A stretch of 22,596 nucleotides of DNA, taken from a virus. The translations under genes were made by a program, and so were the position numbers. Below are positions 1 to 8,893 of the stretch, in pieces (position 1 is the first letter of the stretch; each line of letters begins with the position of its first letter). The DNA lies in the IMG/VR virus record IMGVR_UViG_3300047548_000475, positions 1 through 22,596 of that record; one strand, 5' to 3'. A model generated the notes under the pieces. That model was not told the DNA's origin and searched no databases. It was given only the letters and a program-made list of their open reading frames with translations.

Positions 1-1951
1 CTTTATAGTCATTAATAGGGTTTAGATCGTTATAGTTGCATACAATTTCTTGAACAGCGAGCGGATTTGAGCTGCGTTCTATTAAATCGTAGAAAAGAGG
101 GTTATCGGCACCAGCAGTATACCAATTTTCATTGCGCTTATACTGTGCAGATTCTAGAGAATGCGTATTCAACCCTAGTGTAGTACGCAAATGAGTATAA
201 GGAATGCCCCAATTAAACTTATGAGTTCTATAACTACGATTTTTAATTACATCTGGCGGGTATTGTTGAGCTATAAGAGGTATGTTATCAGCTAAGCTCC
301 ACATAGACCCATAGGTAAAATCATGTCCGCGTGCATAGATGTCGTTATAAAACTTAAATATGCTATTATTGTGCGTTAGCCAGTCATCACCATCGAGTAA
401 CATTACAATATCGTCTGGACGAGTCTTTGAAAAACAATAAAACTGATTACCGATAGCATATTGTTTTGTTTCATTTGACATTAAAATGAACTTATGCTTT
501 ATATTTTCAGGAAGTGAGCATATAGTGTCTAGTGCAACTTTAAATGATTTATCAGTAGATACGTCATCAATTAGATAGTGAATATAGTTGTCGTAATCTT
601 GTTGCGCTACAGACTCAATACAGCGCTGCACATAAGCTTCTGCATTATAAAAAGGCGATACTACAACAATGCGACGCTCAGGCCCATAGCTGCTATACTG
701 CTGGACGCTTTCAGGATTGTTAAATCGTCTATTAAAGACACGCGATACCTTTGCGTTTATACGCGATACAGCTCGGTACTGATTAACTGACAAGAAACGC
801 TTAAACTGATTATAGAAGTGTTGATGCCACTGAAGAGCTACACTATCCCAACCTGCAATATCATCTACAACAGCACAAGCATGTTGCTTTTGTTGTAGCA
901 GATAGGGATTATAGTATGCTCGTAGCGTTTCTTCTATAAAAGCTGTAGCTTGAGCATGTTCATCTATACGCGGAAATAGTGAGTTAGGGGTTGTAGAGTA
1001 GGGTAGCTTATAACAAGCAGCATCTATAGCTGTCTCTTCTAATGCCCCAAACCGCGCAGTAATAAGCGGTGTGCGGTATAATAACGATTCTAAGCTAGAA
1101 ATACCAAACGTTTCTGGAAAAGCTGTAGGATAAAGCGTAAAACTAGCACGAGCTAGTAGCGAAGCTATTTCACTTTGCTTGATAACACCTGTAAAGCTAA
1201 CTCCTAAATTTCGTAAGTTTAGATCATTTACTAAGTCACGAACTGTGCGTTCTTGTTCATCAGGCTCAGCACCTTCTCTAAACCGATAGTAGCCGCCAAT
1301 GCATACTAGTTTAGCGTCTGGAATAGCAGCTTTAACACGAGGCCATATATTACGTACTAATGGAATTAGTCCTTTAGTAGCACTTGCATTATACACAAAA
1401 AGGTTGCGGTCTTTTGCAGTAACGTCTACATATTCAATATGTTTTACAGCGCCATTGCGTGTTTGAAAAATTGCTGGCTTGAGCATTTCAAAATTACGGC
1501 GAGCACCGTGGTCACAGTTGCTAGCATAGATAGTATGAAAGTCACTCAGCGTGAATATACGATTAATGAATCCACCAACTACCATAGCTTCTAAGTCTTG
1601 GTCGCCGTCAGTAAACGTATCGTGCATCCATAATACACGATACGGCGCTGACATTACTAGTGGCGCATATGCATTACCTGCTCTAAAAGGTTTGATAGTG
1701 CGAGAAGCTATTGCAATATCATAGCGTTCACTAGCATCAAGTTGTGAGTGGTCTACGTAACGTACACCGTCGTAAGTTCCTGGGCTTACTTCAGAATCTA
1801 TACACGAGCAATAAACTGTGACGTTATAGCCTAGCTTTACAAGCTCTCGTGACATAAGAATAACCGCAGACTCAGAGCCACCGAGTCCGCGGTTATTAAG
1901 AGTATTTCCGTCGTAGGTCAAACCTAACAAGTCTATAATAGCTATTTTCAT
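1..1951 (-). CDS. Fused GT-B (GT4-like) + GT-A (GT2-like) glycosyltransferase, C-terminus outside window
   Basis: The reading frame is open from ATG at 1949-1951 to the window edge, giving 650 codons without a stop. The N-terminal half looks like a GT4 retaining glycosyltransferase: a glycine-rich GLGGSES loop near residue 23, and the EX7E signature PETFGISSLES with glutamates at about 280 and 288. From about residue 424 a second domain begins with RRIVVVSPFYNAEAYV and carries DGDDW at 520-523, the DXD-type metal/nucleotide-sugar motif of GT2 enzymes. The expected activity is transfer of sugars from nucleotide-sugar donors in the host cytoplasm; the acceptor is unknown. It is the last visible gene of the leftward structural operon, so modification of virion fibres is plausible, but host surface polysaccharide or DNA are also possible. 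The start is followed at 71 bp by the 70-aa gene. Confident on family, not on substrate. Confidence 0.88.
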   Translation of the reverse strand, partial: MKIAIIDLLGLTYDGNTLNNRGLGGSESAVILMSRELVKLGYNVTVYCSCIDSEVSPGTYDGVRYVDHSQLDASERYDIAIASRTIKPFRAGNAYAPLVMSAPYRVLWMHDTFTDGDQDLEAMVVGGFINRIFTLSDFHTIYASNCDHGARRNFEMLKPAIFQTRNGAVKHIEYVDVTAKDRNLFVYNASATKGLIPLVRNIWPRVKAAIPDAKLVCIGGYYRFREGAEPDEQERTVRDLVNDLNLRNLGVSFTGVIKQSEIASLLARASFTLYPTAFPETFGISSLESLLYRTPLITARFGALEETAIDAACYKLPYSTTPNSLFPRIDEHAQATAFIEETLRAYYNPYLLQQKQHACAVVDDIAGWDSVALQWHQHFYNQFKRFLSVNQYRAVSRINAKVSRVFNRRFNNPESVQQYSSYGPERRIVVVSPFYNAEAYVQRCIESVAQQDYDNYIHYLIDDVSTDKSFKVALDTICSLPENIKHKFILMSNETKQYAIGNQFYCFSKTRPDDIVMLLDGDDWLTHNNSIFKFYNDIYARGHDFTYGSMWSLADNIPLIAQQYPPDVIKNRSYRTHKFNWGIPYTHLRTTLGLNTHSLESAQYKRNENWYTAGADNPLFYDLIERSSNPLAVQEIVCNYNDLNPINDYK

Positions 1952-2022
1952 TATATTACCATATTTATAATAGCATTATAACACGTGAGCTATAGTTTAC
2001 CAGAACTTTCTTGCGTAAGGTA

Positions 2023-2235
2023 TTATGCTAACGTCCAAGTGCTTCCGTCCCAATATTTAACAGGTTTTTGTACCCAGGCACTACCTGTCCAATATTTAAC
2101 TGGTTTGAGGTCCCAAGCTGTACCAGCGCCAAAGAATTCAGTTCTAGCAATATCTCCAGCTGGATTTTGGCGGAGCCAAATATCGTCGCCAGACCCAAAA
2201 AGTGTTCCTGTACGTCTTAATACAAAATTAGCCAT
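2023..2235 (-). CDS. Small virion-associated protein with duplicated KPVKYW.GS.W motif
   Basis: This is a 70-aa protein. The C-terminal half contains two tandem copies of a motif, LKPVKYWTGSAWV and QKPVKYWDGSTWT, each about 15 residues and rich in Trp, Tyr and Lys. The N-terminal part has FGSGDDIWLRQNPAG. Start ATG overlaps the end of the upstream 281-aa gene by 8 bp, with AGGTAAG upstream as a likely ribosome site. Short Trp-rich repeats of this type are common at the ends of phage fibre proteins (family knowledge), so a fibre-tip or decoration role fits its place right after three structural paralogues. I do not recognise a named family. Confidence 0.7.
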   Translation of the reverse strand: MANFVLRRTGTLFGSGDDIWLRQNPAGDIARTEFFGAGTAWDLKPVKYWTGSAWVQKPVKYWDGSTWTLA

Positions 2236-3073
2236 GAATAATCTTACCTGTACCTCTTACAGCACCTGTAGAAGTAGTATTAGCTATAATAATTGGGAAC
2301 AAGCAGCTACTATTGAATATTTCTGGTAAACTTATCTCAGCCCAAGGAGCTATAAAACGTGCGTTAGCTACAGGGCAAAATACGCCTGCGCGATAACGAG
2401 TTGCAGTGAAGCCAAAGTTACCAGCTGCACCAGTACCTGTACCGGATAAAGTAATACTATTAATATCTCTTATATATTTCCCAGCATCTCCTGTGGCAAT
2501 AAGACTATTTAGCGGTATCATTCTAGAGGCTCTTACAGTACCACCAACAGCTATAGCAGTTAAGTTACTTGAAGTACCGTCGTTAAATGTAACGTTTATT
2601 GTTGCGTTAGAAGCAGTAGCGCCTGTGTCAGTATACCACTCCATCCACCACTGAATATCTGAATAGTTAGCATCACCTTTTCTAGCGTCAAGGTTTGACG
2701 TAGCTAAGTTTGCGCTTATGTCTAGGTTAACAGTTTGTGTACTTGTAGTATTTCCTAGTAACGTTCCCATATGCATTAGTCTATCGTGTAGCTCTAGAGT
2801 CATACCAGATGTAGCTGTAATAGCCTCTAAACTAGCTAAATAGCTAGTTGCTGGAGAAGTTTGTTGAGTGAATCCAAGAGCTCCTAGAGTGGAATTAGTA
2901 AGCACGAGCGGTGTAGTGGTAGGAATAATTCCTTGACCAGGATACCCTAGAGATCTCCAAAGAGAAAAATACTGACCTGCTACTGAGTTTGCTAAAGAAG
3001 TTTTGTCTATAATAATCCTAGAGGAATTATTTCCCATAGCATTTACTAATTCGTCCATTGTTGTAATAGTCAT
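2228..3073 (-). CDS. Structural paralogue C (third copy in transcription order)
   Basis: This 281-aa protein is clearly homologous along its whole length to the two genes upstream. Shared blocks include AGQYFSLW, FTQQTSPATSYLASLE, the HDRL.HMG segment, ANYSDIQWW.EWY, NVTFNDGT..NLT, the RMIPLNS segment, GNFGFTATRYRAG and an IIHG C-terminus. No signal peptide or membrane helix is seen; the composition (Thr, Ser, Asn, Gly) suggests a beta-rich virion protein. AAGGA lies 8 bases before the ATG. The stop overlaps the start of the 70-aa gene. Its position in the tail-fibre part of the operon suggests an adsorption-apparatus subunit, but no function is known to me. Confidence 0.75.
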   Translation of the reverse strand: MTITTMDELVNAMGNNSSRIIIDKTSLANSVAGQYFSLWRSLGYPGQGIIPTTTPLVLTNSTLGALGFTQQTSPATSYLASLEAITATSGMTLELHDRLMHMGTLLGNTTSTQTVNLDISANLATSNLDARKGDANYSDIQWWMEWYTDTGATASNATINVTFNDGTSSNLTAIAVGGTVRASRMIPLNSLIATGDAGKYIRDINSITLSGTGTGAAGNFGFTATRYRAGVFCPVANARFIAPWAEISLPEIFNSSCLFPIIIANTTSTGAVRGTGKIIHG

Positions 3074-3083
3074 TATATATTCC

Positions 3084-3947
3084 TTATCCGTGAATTATTC
3101 TACCGCTTACAGTTGTTGTGCCAGTACCAGTAGTCGTAGTACATAACACAATCATTGATAAACAACTACTGTTATAAATCTCCGCTAGAGAAGTCTTGGT
3201 CCACCCAACTGTATAACGTTCAATAGGTTGCTCAGCAAATATGGCAGCTCTGTATCGCGTAGCTACAAAACCAAAGTTACCGGCTGTACCAGACACTGGT
3301 GCACAAGTTACGCTATTAATACCTCTAATGAATTTTCCTTGATCTGCTGCTGGTATTTGTGGAGCTAAAGGAAACATTCTACCTAATCTACGGTCATTGT
3401 TGCCGATATTAAATACTGTAAGGTTACCAGTAGTACCGTCATTATAGGTTACGTTAACAGTAGCGCTGGAGTTAGTACTCCCAATATCTGTATAAATTTG
3501 AAGCCACCATTGAACGTCTGAGTAATTTGAATCTCCTATGCGCTTTGTTAAGTTTGAACCGCTCAAAGTGCTAAGGTCAAAGCCAGTGATAGTTTGAACA
3601 GCGCTAGTATTTCCAGATAAACCACCCATATGCACTAAACGGTCATGAATTTCTAATGTAGAACCTATATTAGCTGCTCCGACGTTACCTGAGGTATAAC
3701 TTAGCTCTTCTAAATAACTAGTTGACGGTGCAGTTTGTTGAGTAAAGTTAAACGCACCGGTAGTAGCATTAGTAAGTATTACAGGAGTAGCTGTAGGTAT
3801 AGCACCTGTACCAGGTAACCCAGCAACTGTCCATAATGAAAAAAATTGACCAGCTCCAGTGTTAGTCACAGCAGCTTTACTCCCTATAAAGGTACTGTAA
3901 CGACCGTCAATTGCTGCCTCTAGTGCTGCTGTAGTAGTTATAGACAT
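3084..3947 (-). CDS. Structural paralogue B (middle copy)
   Basis: This 287-aa protein is the most divergent of the three tandem paralogues in its middle (YTSGNVGAANIGSTLEIHDRLVHMGGLSGN) but keeps the shared blocks AGQFFSLW, FTQQTAPSTSYLEEL, SNYSDVQWWLQIYTD, VNVTYNDGTTGNLTV, RMFPLAPQIPAADQGKFIRG, GNFGFVATRYRA and a C-terminal IIHG. It lies 3 bp after paralogue A and 10 bp before paralogue C. The ribosome-binding site is weak (GGAT), consistent with translational coupling. Presumed virion protein of unknown role. Confidence 0.75.
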   Translation of the reverse strand: MSITTTAALEAAIDGRYSTFIGSKAAVTNTGAGQFFSLWTVAGLPGTGAIPTATPVILTNATTGAFNFTQQTAPSTSYLEELSYTSGNVGAANIGSTLEIHDRLVHMGGLSGNTSAVQTITGFDLSTLSGSNLTKRIGDSNYSDVQWWLQIYTDIGSTNSSATVNVTYNDGTTGNLTVFNIGNNDRRLGRMFPLAPQIPAADQGKFIRGINSVTCAPVSGTAGNFGFVATRYRAAIFAEQPIERYTVGWTKTSLAEIYNSSCLSMIVLCTTTTGTGTTTVSGRIIHG

Positions 3948-3950
3948 AGG

Positions 3951-4799
3951 CTATCCATGAATTATTCTCGCAGTTCCATTAAGAATTCCAGTAGTAGTAG
4001 TAGTTGTAAGTATTATAGGAAATAGGCAGCTATTATTATATATCTCAGGTAAAGATAAACTATGCCATATACCCTTTGTTTTTTTGAAAACAGACCTAGA
4101 ATATATACCACCACGATAACGAGTAGCTGTGATTCCAATATTACCAGCGGTACCAGTAGATTGAGAAAGAGTTATGTTATTAACACCTCTAATAAATTTT
4201 CCCTGATCAGCTGCTGGTATAAAAGAATTAAGGGGAATCATACGACCGGCACGTACAGTACCACCAACAGCTACCACACTTAAGTTACCTGTGGTACCAT
4301 CATCATAGGTTACGTTAATTGTTGCGTTGGATGTGAAACCTCCAGTAGCAAAGTACCACTCTAACCACCACTGGATATCAGAATAGTTAGCATCACCTTT
4401 TCTAGTAGTTATATTAGATAAACTAAGAGAATTAAAATCAAAAGCAGTTATCTGAGTGGCTGTATCAGTACCGGATATACCTCCTAGATGAGCTAGACGA
4501 TCGTGTATTTCTACGGTAGCAGATGGATTGGCAGTTGATACTTCTAAGGATGCTAAGTAACTAGTTGCTGGAGAAGTTTGTTGCATAAAGGTAAAGGCGC
4601 CTACAGTAGTGTCGTTACATATAATCGGCCCAACACCAACACCGCTAGGAACCGATCCTGCTGCCGGTAATCCTGCAGATGTAAATAATGAGAAATACTG
4701 GCCAGCAACAGTGTTAGCAAAGCTTGCTTTACTTATTGTAACGTCAGAGTATCTAGATTCAATGGCATTGCCTAAAGCGTCAACGGTAGTAATAGTCAT
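3951..4799 (-). CDS. Structural paralogue A (first copy in transcription order)
   Basis: This 282-aa protein is the first of three tandem paralogues. It shares with copy C the start MTITT, the block FMQQTSPATSYLASLE, ANYSDIQWWLEWY, NATINVTYDDGTTGNL, VAVGGTVRAGRMIPLNS and ends in IIHG; with copy B it shares IPAADQGKFIRG. The mixed resemblance suggests repeated duplication with gene conversion. AGAGGT sits 6 bases before the ATG, inside the preceding 23-aa ORF, whose stop overlaps this start as ATGA. Likely a beta-rich tail or fibre subunit; no named family recognised. Confidence 0.75.
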   Translation of the reverse strand: MTITTVDALGNAIESRYSDVTISKASFANTVAGQYFSLFTSAGLPAAGSVPSGVGVGPIICNDTTVGAFTFMQQTSPATSYLASLEVSTANPSATVEIHDRLAHLGGISGTDTATQITAFDFNSLSLSNITTRKGDANYSDIQWWLEWYFATGGFTSNATINVTYDDGTTGNLSVVAVGGTVRAGRMIPLNSFIPAADQGKFIRGVNNITLSQSTGTAGNIGITATRYRGGIYSRSVFKKTKGIWHSLSLPEIYNNSCLFPIILTTTTTTGILNGTARIIHG

Positions 4800-4867
4800 T
4801 CAATAACCTCTGTAAAATCACAAGCGAATGGTTCTTTTACTATAACTGCTTGTACAAACTGTAACAT
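4796..4867 (-). CDS. Tiny ORF (23 aa) translationally coupled to paralogue A
   Basis: ATG at 4865-4867 opens a 23-residue reading frame beginning MLQFVQAVIVKEP and ending FTEVIE. It has its own good ribosome site (AAGGGA, about 7 bases upstream) and its TGA overlaps the next ATG as ATGA, the same coupling used elsewhere in this operon. It fills the only gap between the collagen-like fibre gene and the three paralogues. It could be a real small protein or a leader whose translation opens the start of paralogue A. Function unknown. Confidence 0.45.
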   Translation of the reverse strand: MLQFVQAVIVKEPFACDFTEVIE

Positions 4868-4879
4868 AGTATTCCCTTA

Positions 4880-7800
4880 TTAATTTGTATCAACCCATAG
4901 ATCGCCAATAACTGGAGAGCTAGGGGCAGTAGTTCCTACAGATATAGCAACGATTGCCGTAGTATTTGATTGTCTCGATAAGGGAGCAAGGTTATCAATA
5001 TGTTGTGCTAAATATAATGCAATGTCTGCATTGTTTTCCCAATCAGTTCCGTTATACCATAACACATCACCGCTAGCTAGTGGTGTGGTATTCTCTAATA
5101 TAACGTCAGTTAAATCGTCAAGAGCTACAGCCCCGGCACCAGCACTACCTACAAATCCTACGGAGCCAGTAAATCCTGTACCGATTGAACCAGTAAAACC
5201 TACCGTACCTACAGAACCTGTATAGCCTAAATCTCCGTTTTTTACTCCAAGTATACGTCTAACTTCGTTGTTAGCTGGAGTAGCTCCACTTTTATTAGAT
5301 ATAGGTATAGTTAACCATGTGCCATTATTTGTAATGTCACCATTAACTATAACAGAGATTGTACCTACCCCAGATAATTCAGAAATTACAATTGTAGAAC
5401 GGGCTGAACCAGGTACGTCATCTAATAAAGCTAATGTACTAGAACGATCTACGCTAGTATCATCAATAGAACTAATGTACATAGCAGTACCACCAGCATT
5501 AAATCTAAAGAAACCTGTTCCGGGGTCAGCAGCAGTTGTTGATGTAGAGAACTTATAAGAATAACCTAAAGTATAACCGACTGAGCCTACAAAACCTACG
5601 CTACCAGTAAAGCCTGTATTACCTACAGAGCCAGTAAAACCTGTGCTTCCGAAAGAACCAGTAAATCCTACAGTACCTTGTTCACCTTGTGAACCTGTAA
5701 ATCCAGTAGCTCCTGCTGAGCCTACGAATCCAGTCGCACCTACAGAGCCTGTGAAACCTACTGTACCTTGATTACCTACTGAGCCTGTAAAACCTAAAAT
5801 ACCTTGGTCACCAACAGAACCGACAAAGCCAACGCTTCCAGTAAAGCCTGTAGTACCTGTGTTACCTACAGAACCTGTAAAACCTGTATTACCAACGCTA
5901 CCTACAAAACCTACACTTCCCGTAAAGCCTACAGAGCCAACGCTACCAGTAAAACCTGTACCGCCAATACTACCTACAAAGCCAACTGAACCTGTAAAGC
6001 CTATGGAACCAGTAAAGCCTGTAGTACCTATTTCACCTACAGAACCTGTAAAACCAGTAGTTCCTATATCACCTTTAGAGCCTACAAAACCTACTGAACC
6101 AGTAAAACCAGTAACACCTACTTCACCACGAGAACCTGTGAATCCTGTATCCCCGACACTTCCTACAAAGCCTACACTACCAGTAAATCCAGCATTACCT
6201 ACAGAGCCTACAAAACCTGTGTCTCCTACAGAGCCTACAAACCCTACGCTTCCTGTGAAACCAGTAGTACCAATAGAACCCACAAAACCTGTATTTCCTA
6301 CCGAACCTACGAATCCTACACTTCCAGTAAAACCAGTCGAGCCTACACTACCTACAAATCCTACTGAACCGGTAAACCCAGAAGAACCAGCACTACCAGT
6401 AAATCCGTTGTTACCAGCGCTTCCTACGAATCCTACAGAACCTACAAATCCTACATCGCCGTGAGAACCTGTAAATCCTGTGTTTCCTAAGCTACCAACA
6501 AAACCTACTGAGCCTGTAAAGCCTGTAGTTCCGTTTGAACCTGCGCTACCTACAAAACCTACTGACCCCGTAAAGCCCGCAGCTCCTGCCTCACCAGCAC
6601 TGCCTGTAAAACCATTAGTACCAGCGCTACCAGTAAATCCATTAGTACCAGCACTACCAGTATAGCCGTTAACACCTGCGCTACCTGTATAACCAATTAA
6701 GTTGCTATTAGGTCCTACCCAATTACCAGCAGAGTCAATAACTTGAATACCATCTGCGTGATACCCGTTTAAGGAGTATACGTACTCTACGCTGAGCGGA
6801 GCTAGTGAAAAACTAGGATGAGATGTGTCAATAAACACACTTGCATCAGGCTCTGGAGTATAGTTCTTAAAAAATTTCCATATACCGTCAGTCGCATCGC
6901 GGAATAGACCGGCATGATGATATGTACCATCATTATAACCTGCAGCAAATCCTAAATCTGGATTAGAATTAGCTTTACCTCTAGCAAGACCCCCAGATAC
7001 GTAAGTATCAGTTACGTTGCTAGTAACTGTAAAAGTGGTACTATTAGCTGCTATAATGCCAGCATCAAATATGTTAAAGCTAGAAGGAGTAACTCCAGTT
7101 ACCACTACAACCATACCTGTGGTATAGTTATTATTAGCTGTGTATATAACGGCGGTACCATTACCACTAGCGTTAGTAACATTAGCTTGTATAGCTTGGT
7201 TTAGGTATAGCATATTATCATTAAGAGCAAGATTAGTCGCACTTAATGTGGTAGTAACACCAGACACTGTTAAGCTTCCGTCTATAATAACGTTGCCGCT
7301 AACGTCTAAATTAGGTACAAATACAGTATTAGAAACAGAATCAAGCCTAAAGTTATAGCTATTTACTTTAGCTATAGTATTACTAGCCACTACACTAACC
7401 ATAACAGGATACAGGTTAGAGCTAGTTAAATCTTCAACTGCGTATATAATGTCGGAAGGCCCAGCAGCGCCTACTGAGCCAGTATATCCAGCTGCGCCTA
7501 CAGAGCCTGAATACCCTGTAGCACCTGCACTACCTATTGAGCCAGTAAATCCTGTAACACCTACAGAACCAGTATACCCTAAGTCACCTACACTACCTAC
7601 AAAACCTGCGCTTCCTGTAAATCCGCTAGCTCCTACTGAACCAGTAAATCCTAATGAGCCTATAGACCCAGTAAAACCTGTAGTACCTACAGAGCCTGTA
7701 TATCCTACATCACCGTGAGAACCAGTATATCCGTTTGTTCCGTTAATACCAGCACTACCAGTAAATCCGACAGCTCCCTGATTTCCCGCACTACCAGTAA

Positions 7801-8893
7801 ACCCAGTGGCGCCAGCACTCCCTTGTGAGCCAGTAAATCCTGCAGAACCATCTGCGCCCGCGCTACCTACAAAACCTGTATCTCCGCGAGACCCACTAAA
7901 CCCTGCGCTACCAGTAAAGCCGCTATTACCTACACTACCTACAAAGCCTGTGTCACCTCTAGAACCACTAAATCCTATGCTACCAGTAAAACCACTATTA
8001 CCTACACTACCGACAAATCCAACATCGCCATGAGAGCCTGTAAAACCAGTTAATCCTACTGAGCCTACAAAACCAGTATTACCAATGCTTCCAGTAAATC
8101 CAACAGCTCCAGCACTACCTACAAACCCAACTGAGCCTGTAAATCCTACATCACCTACAGAACCGCTGTATCCAACTTCACCAGCACTACCAGTGAATCC
8201 AAACTCACCAGGAGTTCCAATATCTCCAGCACTACCAGTATAACCAATAAGACCACTAGGATTACCTACCCAGTTACCGTTTAAGTCAATTACTGGACCA
8301 TAGTTGCTGATTGTAAAAGCATTTGCAAAGACTGTATTAGTAACTGTTACGTTAGCAGTAAACGCTGTATTTCCACTAACAATGTTTGCAATATTAGACT
8401 GTATAGCACTAGTATCTACGTTTATACTAGCATTGCTTACAGCGGTAATACGACCTTGAGCATCAATAGTAATTACAGGAACATTAGAAGTGCTACCATA
8501 AGTACCAGGAGTTACTGCAGTATTTTCTAGATTAAACGTTACCTGATTATCACCAACTACTGTAGCAATACCAGTCCCACCAGCAAAAGTTAGGCTGTTA
8601 ATTCCAACTATTACAGTGTCAGTCCCGCTATCTCCAACAATAGATAAGTCAAATCCACCGCTGCCAAGTGCGTCAATAGCATTAGCCAATGCAGCAGCAT
8701 TAGCGTTTGCATAAGCAGCAAAGCTATTAAGATTTGAACTCACAGCGTGAGCGTTGCCTATGTATCGTACAACGTTTGCGAGAGTAACTTTATAAGTAAT
8801 TAGTTGAGATACGTCATCAATAACAAAAACGTCCTCAGGGGCTAGCTGAGAACTTGAGATGTTTTGTAACTGCGTTATTTTTACGTTTGCCAT
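4880..8893 (-). CDS. Giant collagen-like phage tail fibre
   Basis: This protein is 1337 aa. The N-terminus (MANVKITQLQNISSSQLAPEDVFVIDD and on to about residue 45) resembles the particle-attachment segment of many phage fibres. Gly-X-Y tracts follow at about residues 216-480 and 732-1106, with a short one near 1220-1254, dominated by GFTGSVG, GFVGSVG and GYTGSAG. Between them lies a globular segment with VSGNVIIDGSLTVSGVTTTL, NPDLGFAAGYNDGTYHHAGLF and FRDATDGIWKFF, a combination I associate with cyanophage-type structural proteins. The C-terminus ends APSSPVIGDLWVDTN, a common fibre ending. Tracts of this kind form collagen-like triple helices, so a long trimeric rod is expected. It starts at ATG in a TAATG overlap with the 77-aa gene. 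High confidence as a fibre; the receptor is unknown. Confidence 0.9.
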   Translation of the reverse strand: MANVKITQLQNISSSQLAPEDVFVIDDVSQLITYKVTLANVVRYIGNAHAVSSNLNSFAAYANANAAALANAIDALGSGGFDLSIVGDSGTDTVIVGINSLTFAGGTGIATVVGDNQVTFNLENTAVTPGTYGSTSNVPVITIDAQGRITAVSNASINVDTSAIQSNIANIVSGNTAFTANVTVTNTVFANAFTISNYGPVIDLNGNWVGNPSGLIGYTGSAGDIGTPGEFGFTGSAGEVGYSGSVGDVGFTGSVGFVGSAGAVGFTGSIGNTGFVGSVGLTGFTGSHGDVGFVGSVGNSGFTGSIGFSGSRGDTGFVGSVGNSGFTGSAGFSGSRGDTGFVGSAGADGSAGFTGSQGSAGATGFTGSAGNQGAVGFTGSAGINGTNGYTGSHGDVGYTGSVGTTGFTGSIGSLGFTGSVGASGFTGSAGFVGSVGDLGYTGSVGVTGFTGSIGSAGATGYSGSVGAAGYTGSVGAAGPSDIIYAVEDLTSSNLYPVMVSVVASNTIAKVNSYNFRLDSVSNTVFVPNLDVSGNVIIDGSLTVSGVTTTLSATNLALNDNMLYLNQAIQANVTNASGNGTAVIYTANNNYTTGMVVVVTGVTPSSFNIFDAGIIAANSTTFTVTSNVTDTYVSGGLARGKANSNPDLGFAAGYNDGTYHHAGLFRDATDGIWKFFKNYTPEPDASVFIDTSHPSFSLAPLSVEYVYSLNGYHADGIQVIDSAGNWVGPNSNLIGYTGSAGVNGYTGSAGTNGFTGSAGTNGFTGSAGEAGAAGFTGSVGFVGSAGSNGTTGFTGSVGFVGSLGNTGFTGSHGDVGFVGSVGFVGSAGNNGFTGSAGSSGFTGSVGFVGSVGSTGFTGSVGFVGSVGNTGFVGSIGTTGFTGSVGFVGSVGDTGFVGSVGNAGFTGSVGFVGSVGDTGFTGSRGEVGVTGFTGSVGFVGSKGDIGTTGFTGSVGEIGTTGFTGSIGFTGSVGFVGSIGGTGFTGSVGSVGFTGSVGFVGSVGNTGFTGSVGNTGTTGFTGSVGFVGSVGDQGILGFTGSVGNQGTVGFTGSVGATGFVGSAGATGFTGSQGEQGTVGFTGSFGSTGFTGSVGNTGFTGSVGFVGSVGYTLGYSYKFSTSTTAADPGTGFFRFNAGGTAMYISSIDDTSVDRSSTLALLDDVPGSARSTIVISELSGVGTISVIVNGDITNNGTWLTIPISNKSGATPANNEVRRILGVKNGDLGYTGSVGTVGFTGSIGTGFTGSVGFVGSAGAGAVALDDLTDVILENTTPLASGDVLWYNGTDWENNADIALYLAQHIDNLAPLSRQSNTTAIVAISVGTTAPSSPVIGDLWVDTN
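5575..6697 (-). repeat. Collagen-like coding repeat, second tract of the fibre gene
   Basis: The DNA is a long degenerate tandem array encoding Gly-X-Y triplets, usually as units such as GFTGSVGFVGSVG (13 residues or multiples of 9). The DNA copies differ at third positions, so the protein repeat is older or better kept than the DNA repeat. The opposite strand shows long proline-rich open frames here only as a side effect. Confidence 0.9.
7455..8248 (-). repeat. Collagen-like coding repeat, first tract of the fibre gene
   Basis: This is an array of Gly-X-Y codons (about 264 residues) with units such as GFTGSHGDVGFVGSVGNS and two near-identical adjacent copies of GFSGSRGDTGFVGS. It sits in frame within the 1337-aa fibre and is separated from the second tract by a globular segment. 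Confidence 0.9.

Noticed and set aside
578-790. 70-aa plus-strand frame
   Set aside because: It lies entirely within the glycosyltransferase gene on the other strand and has no ribosome site.
5859-6464. 201-aa proline-rich plus-strand open frame (TEPVKP repeats), with similar ones at 7449-7718 and 7806-8033
   Set aside because: It is the antisense of the Gly-X-Y repeats of the fibre gene; GGN codons read backward give Pro, and there is no ribosome site.
5575-8248. Regular repeats that could suggest a CRISPR array
   Set aside because: There are no uniform repeats with unique spacers; the periodicity is that of coding Gly-X-Y triplets in one long frame.
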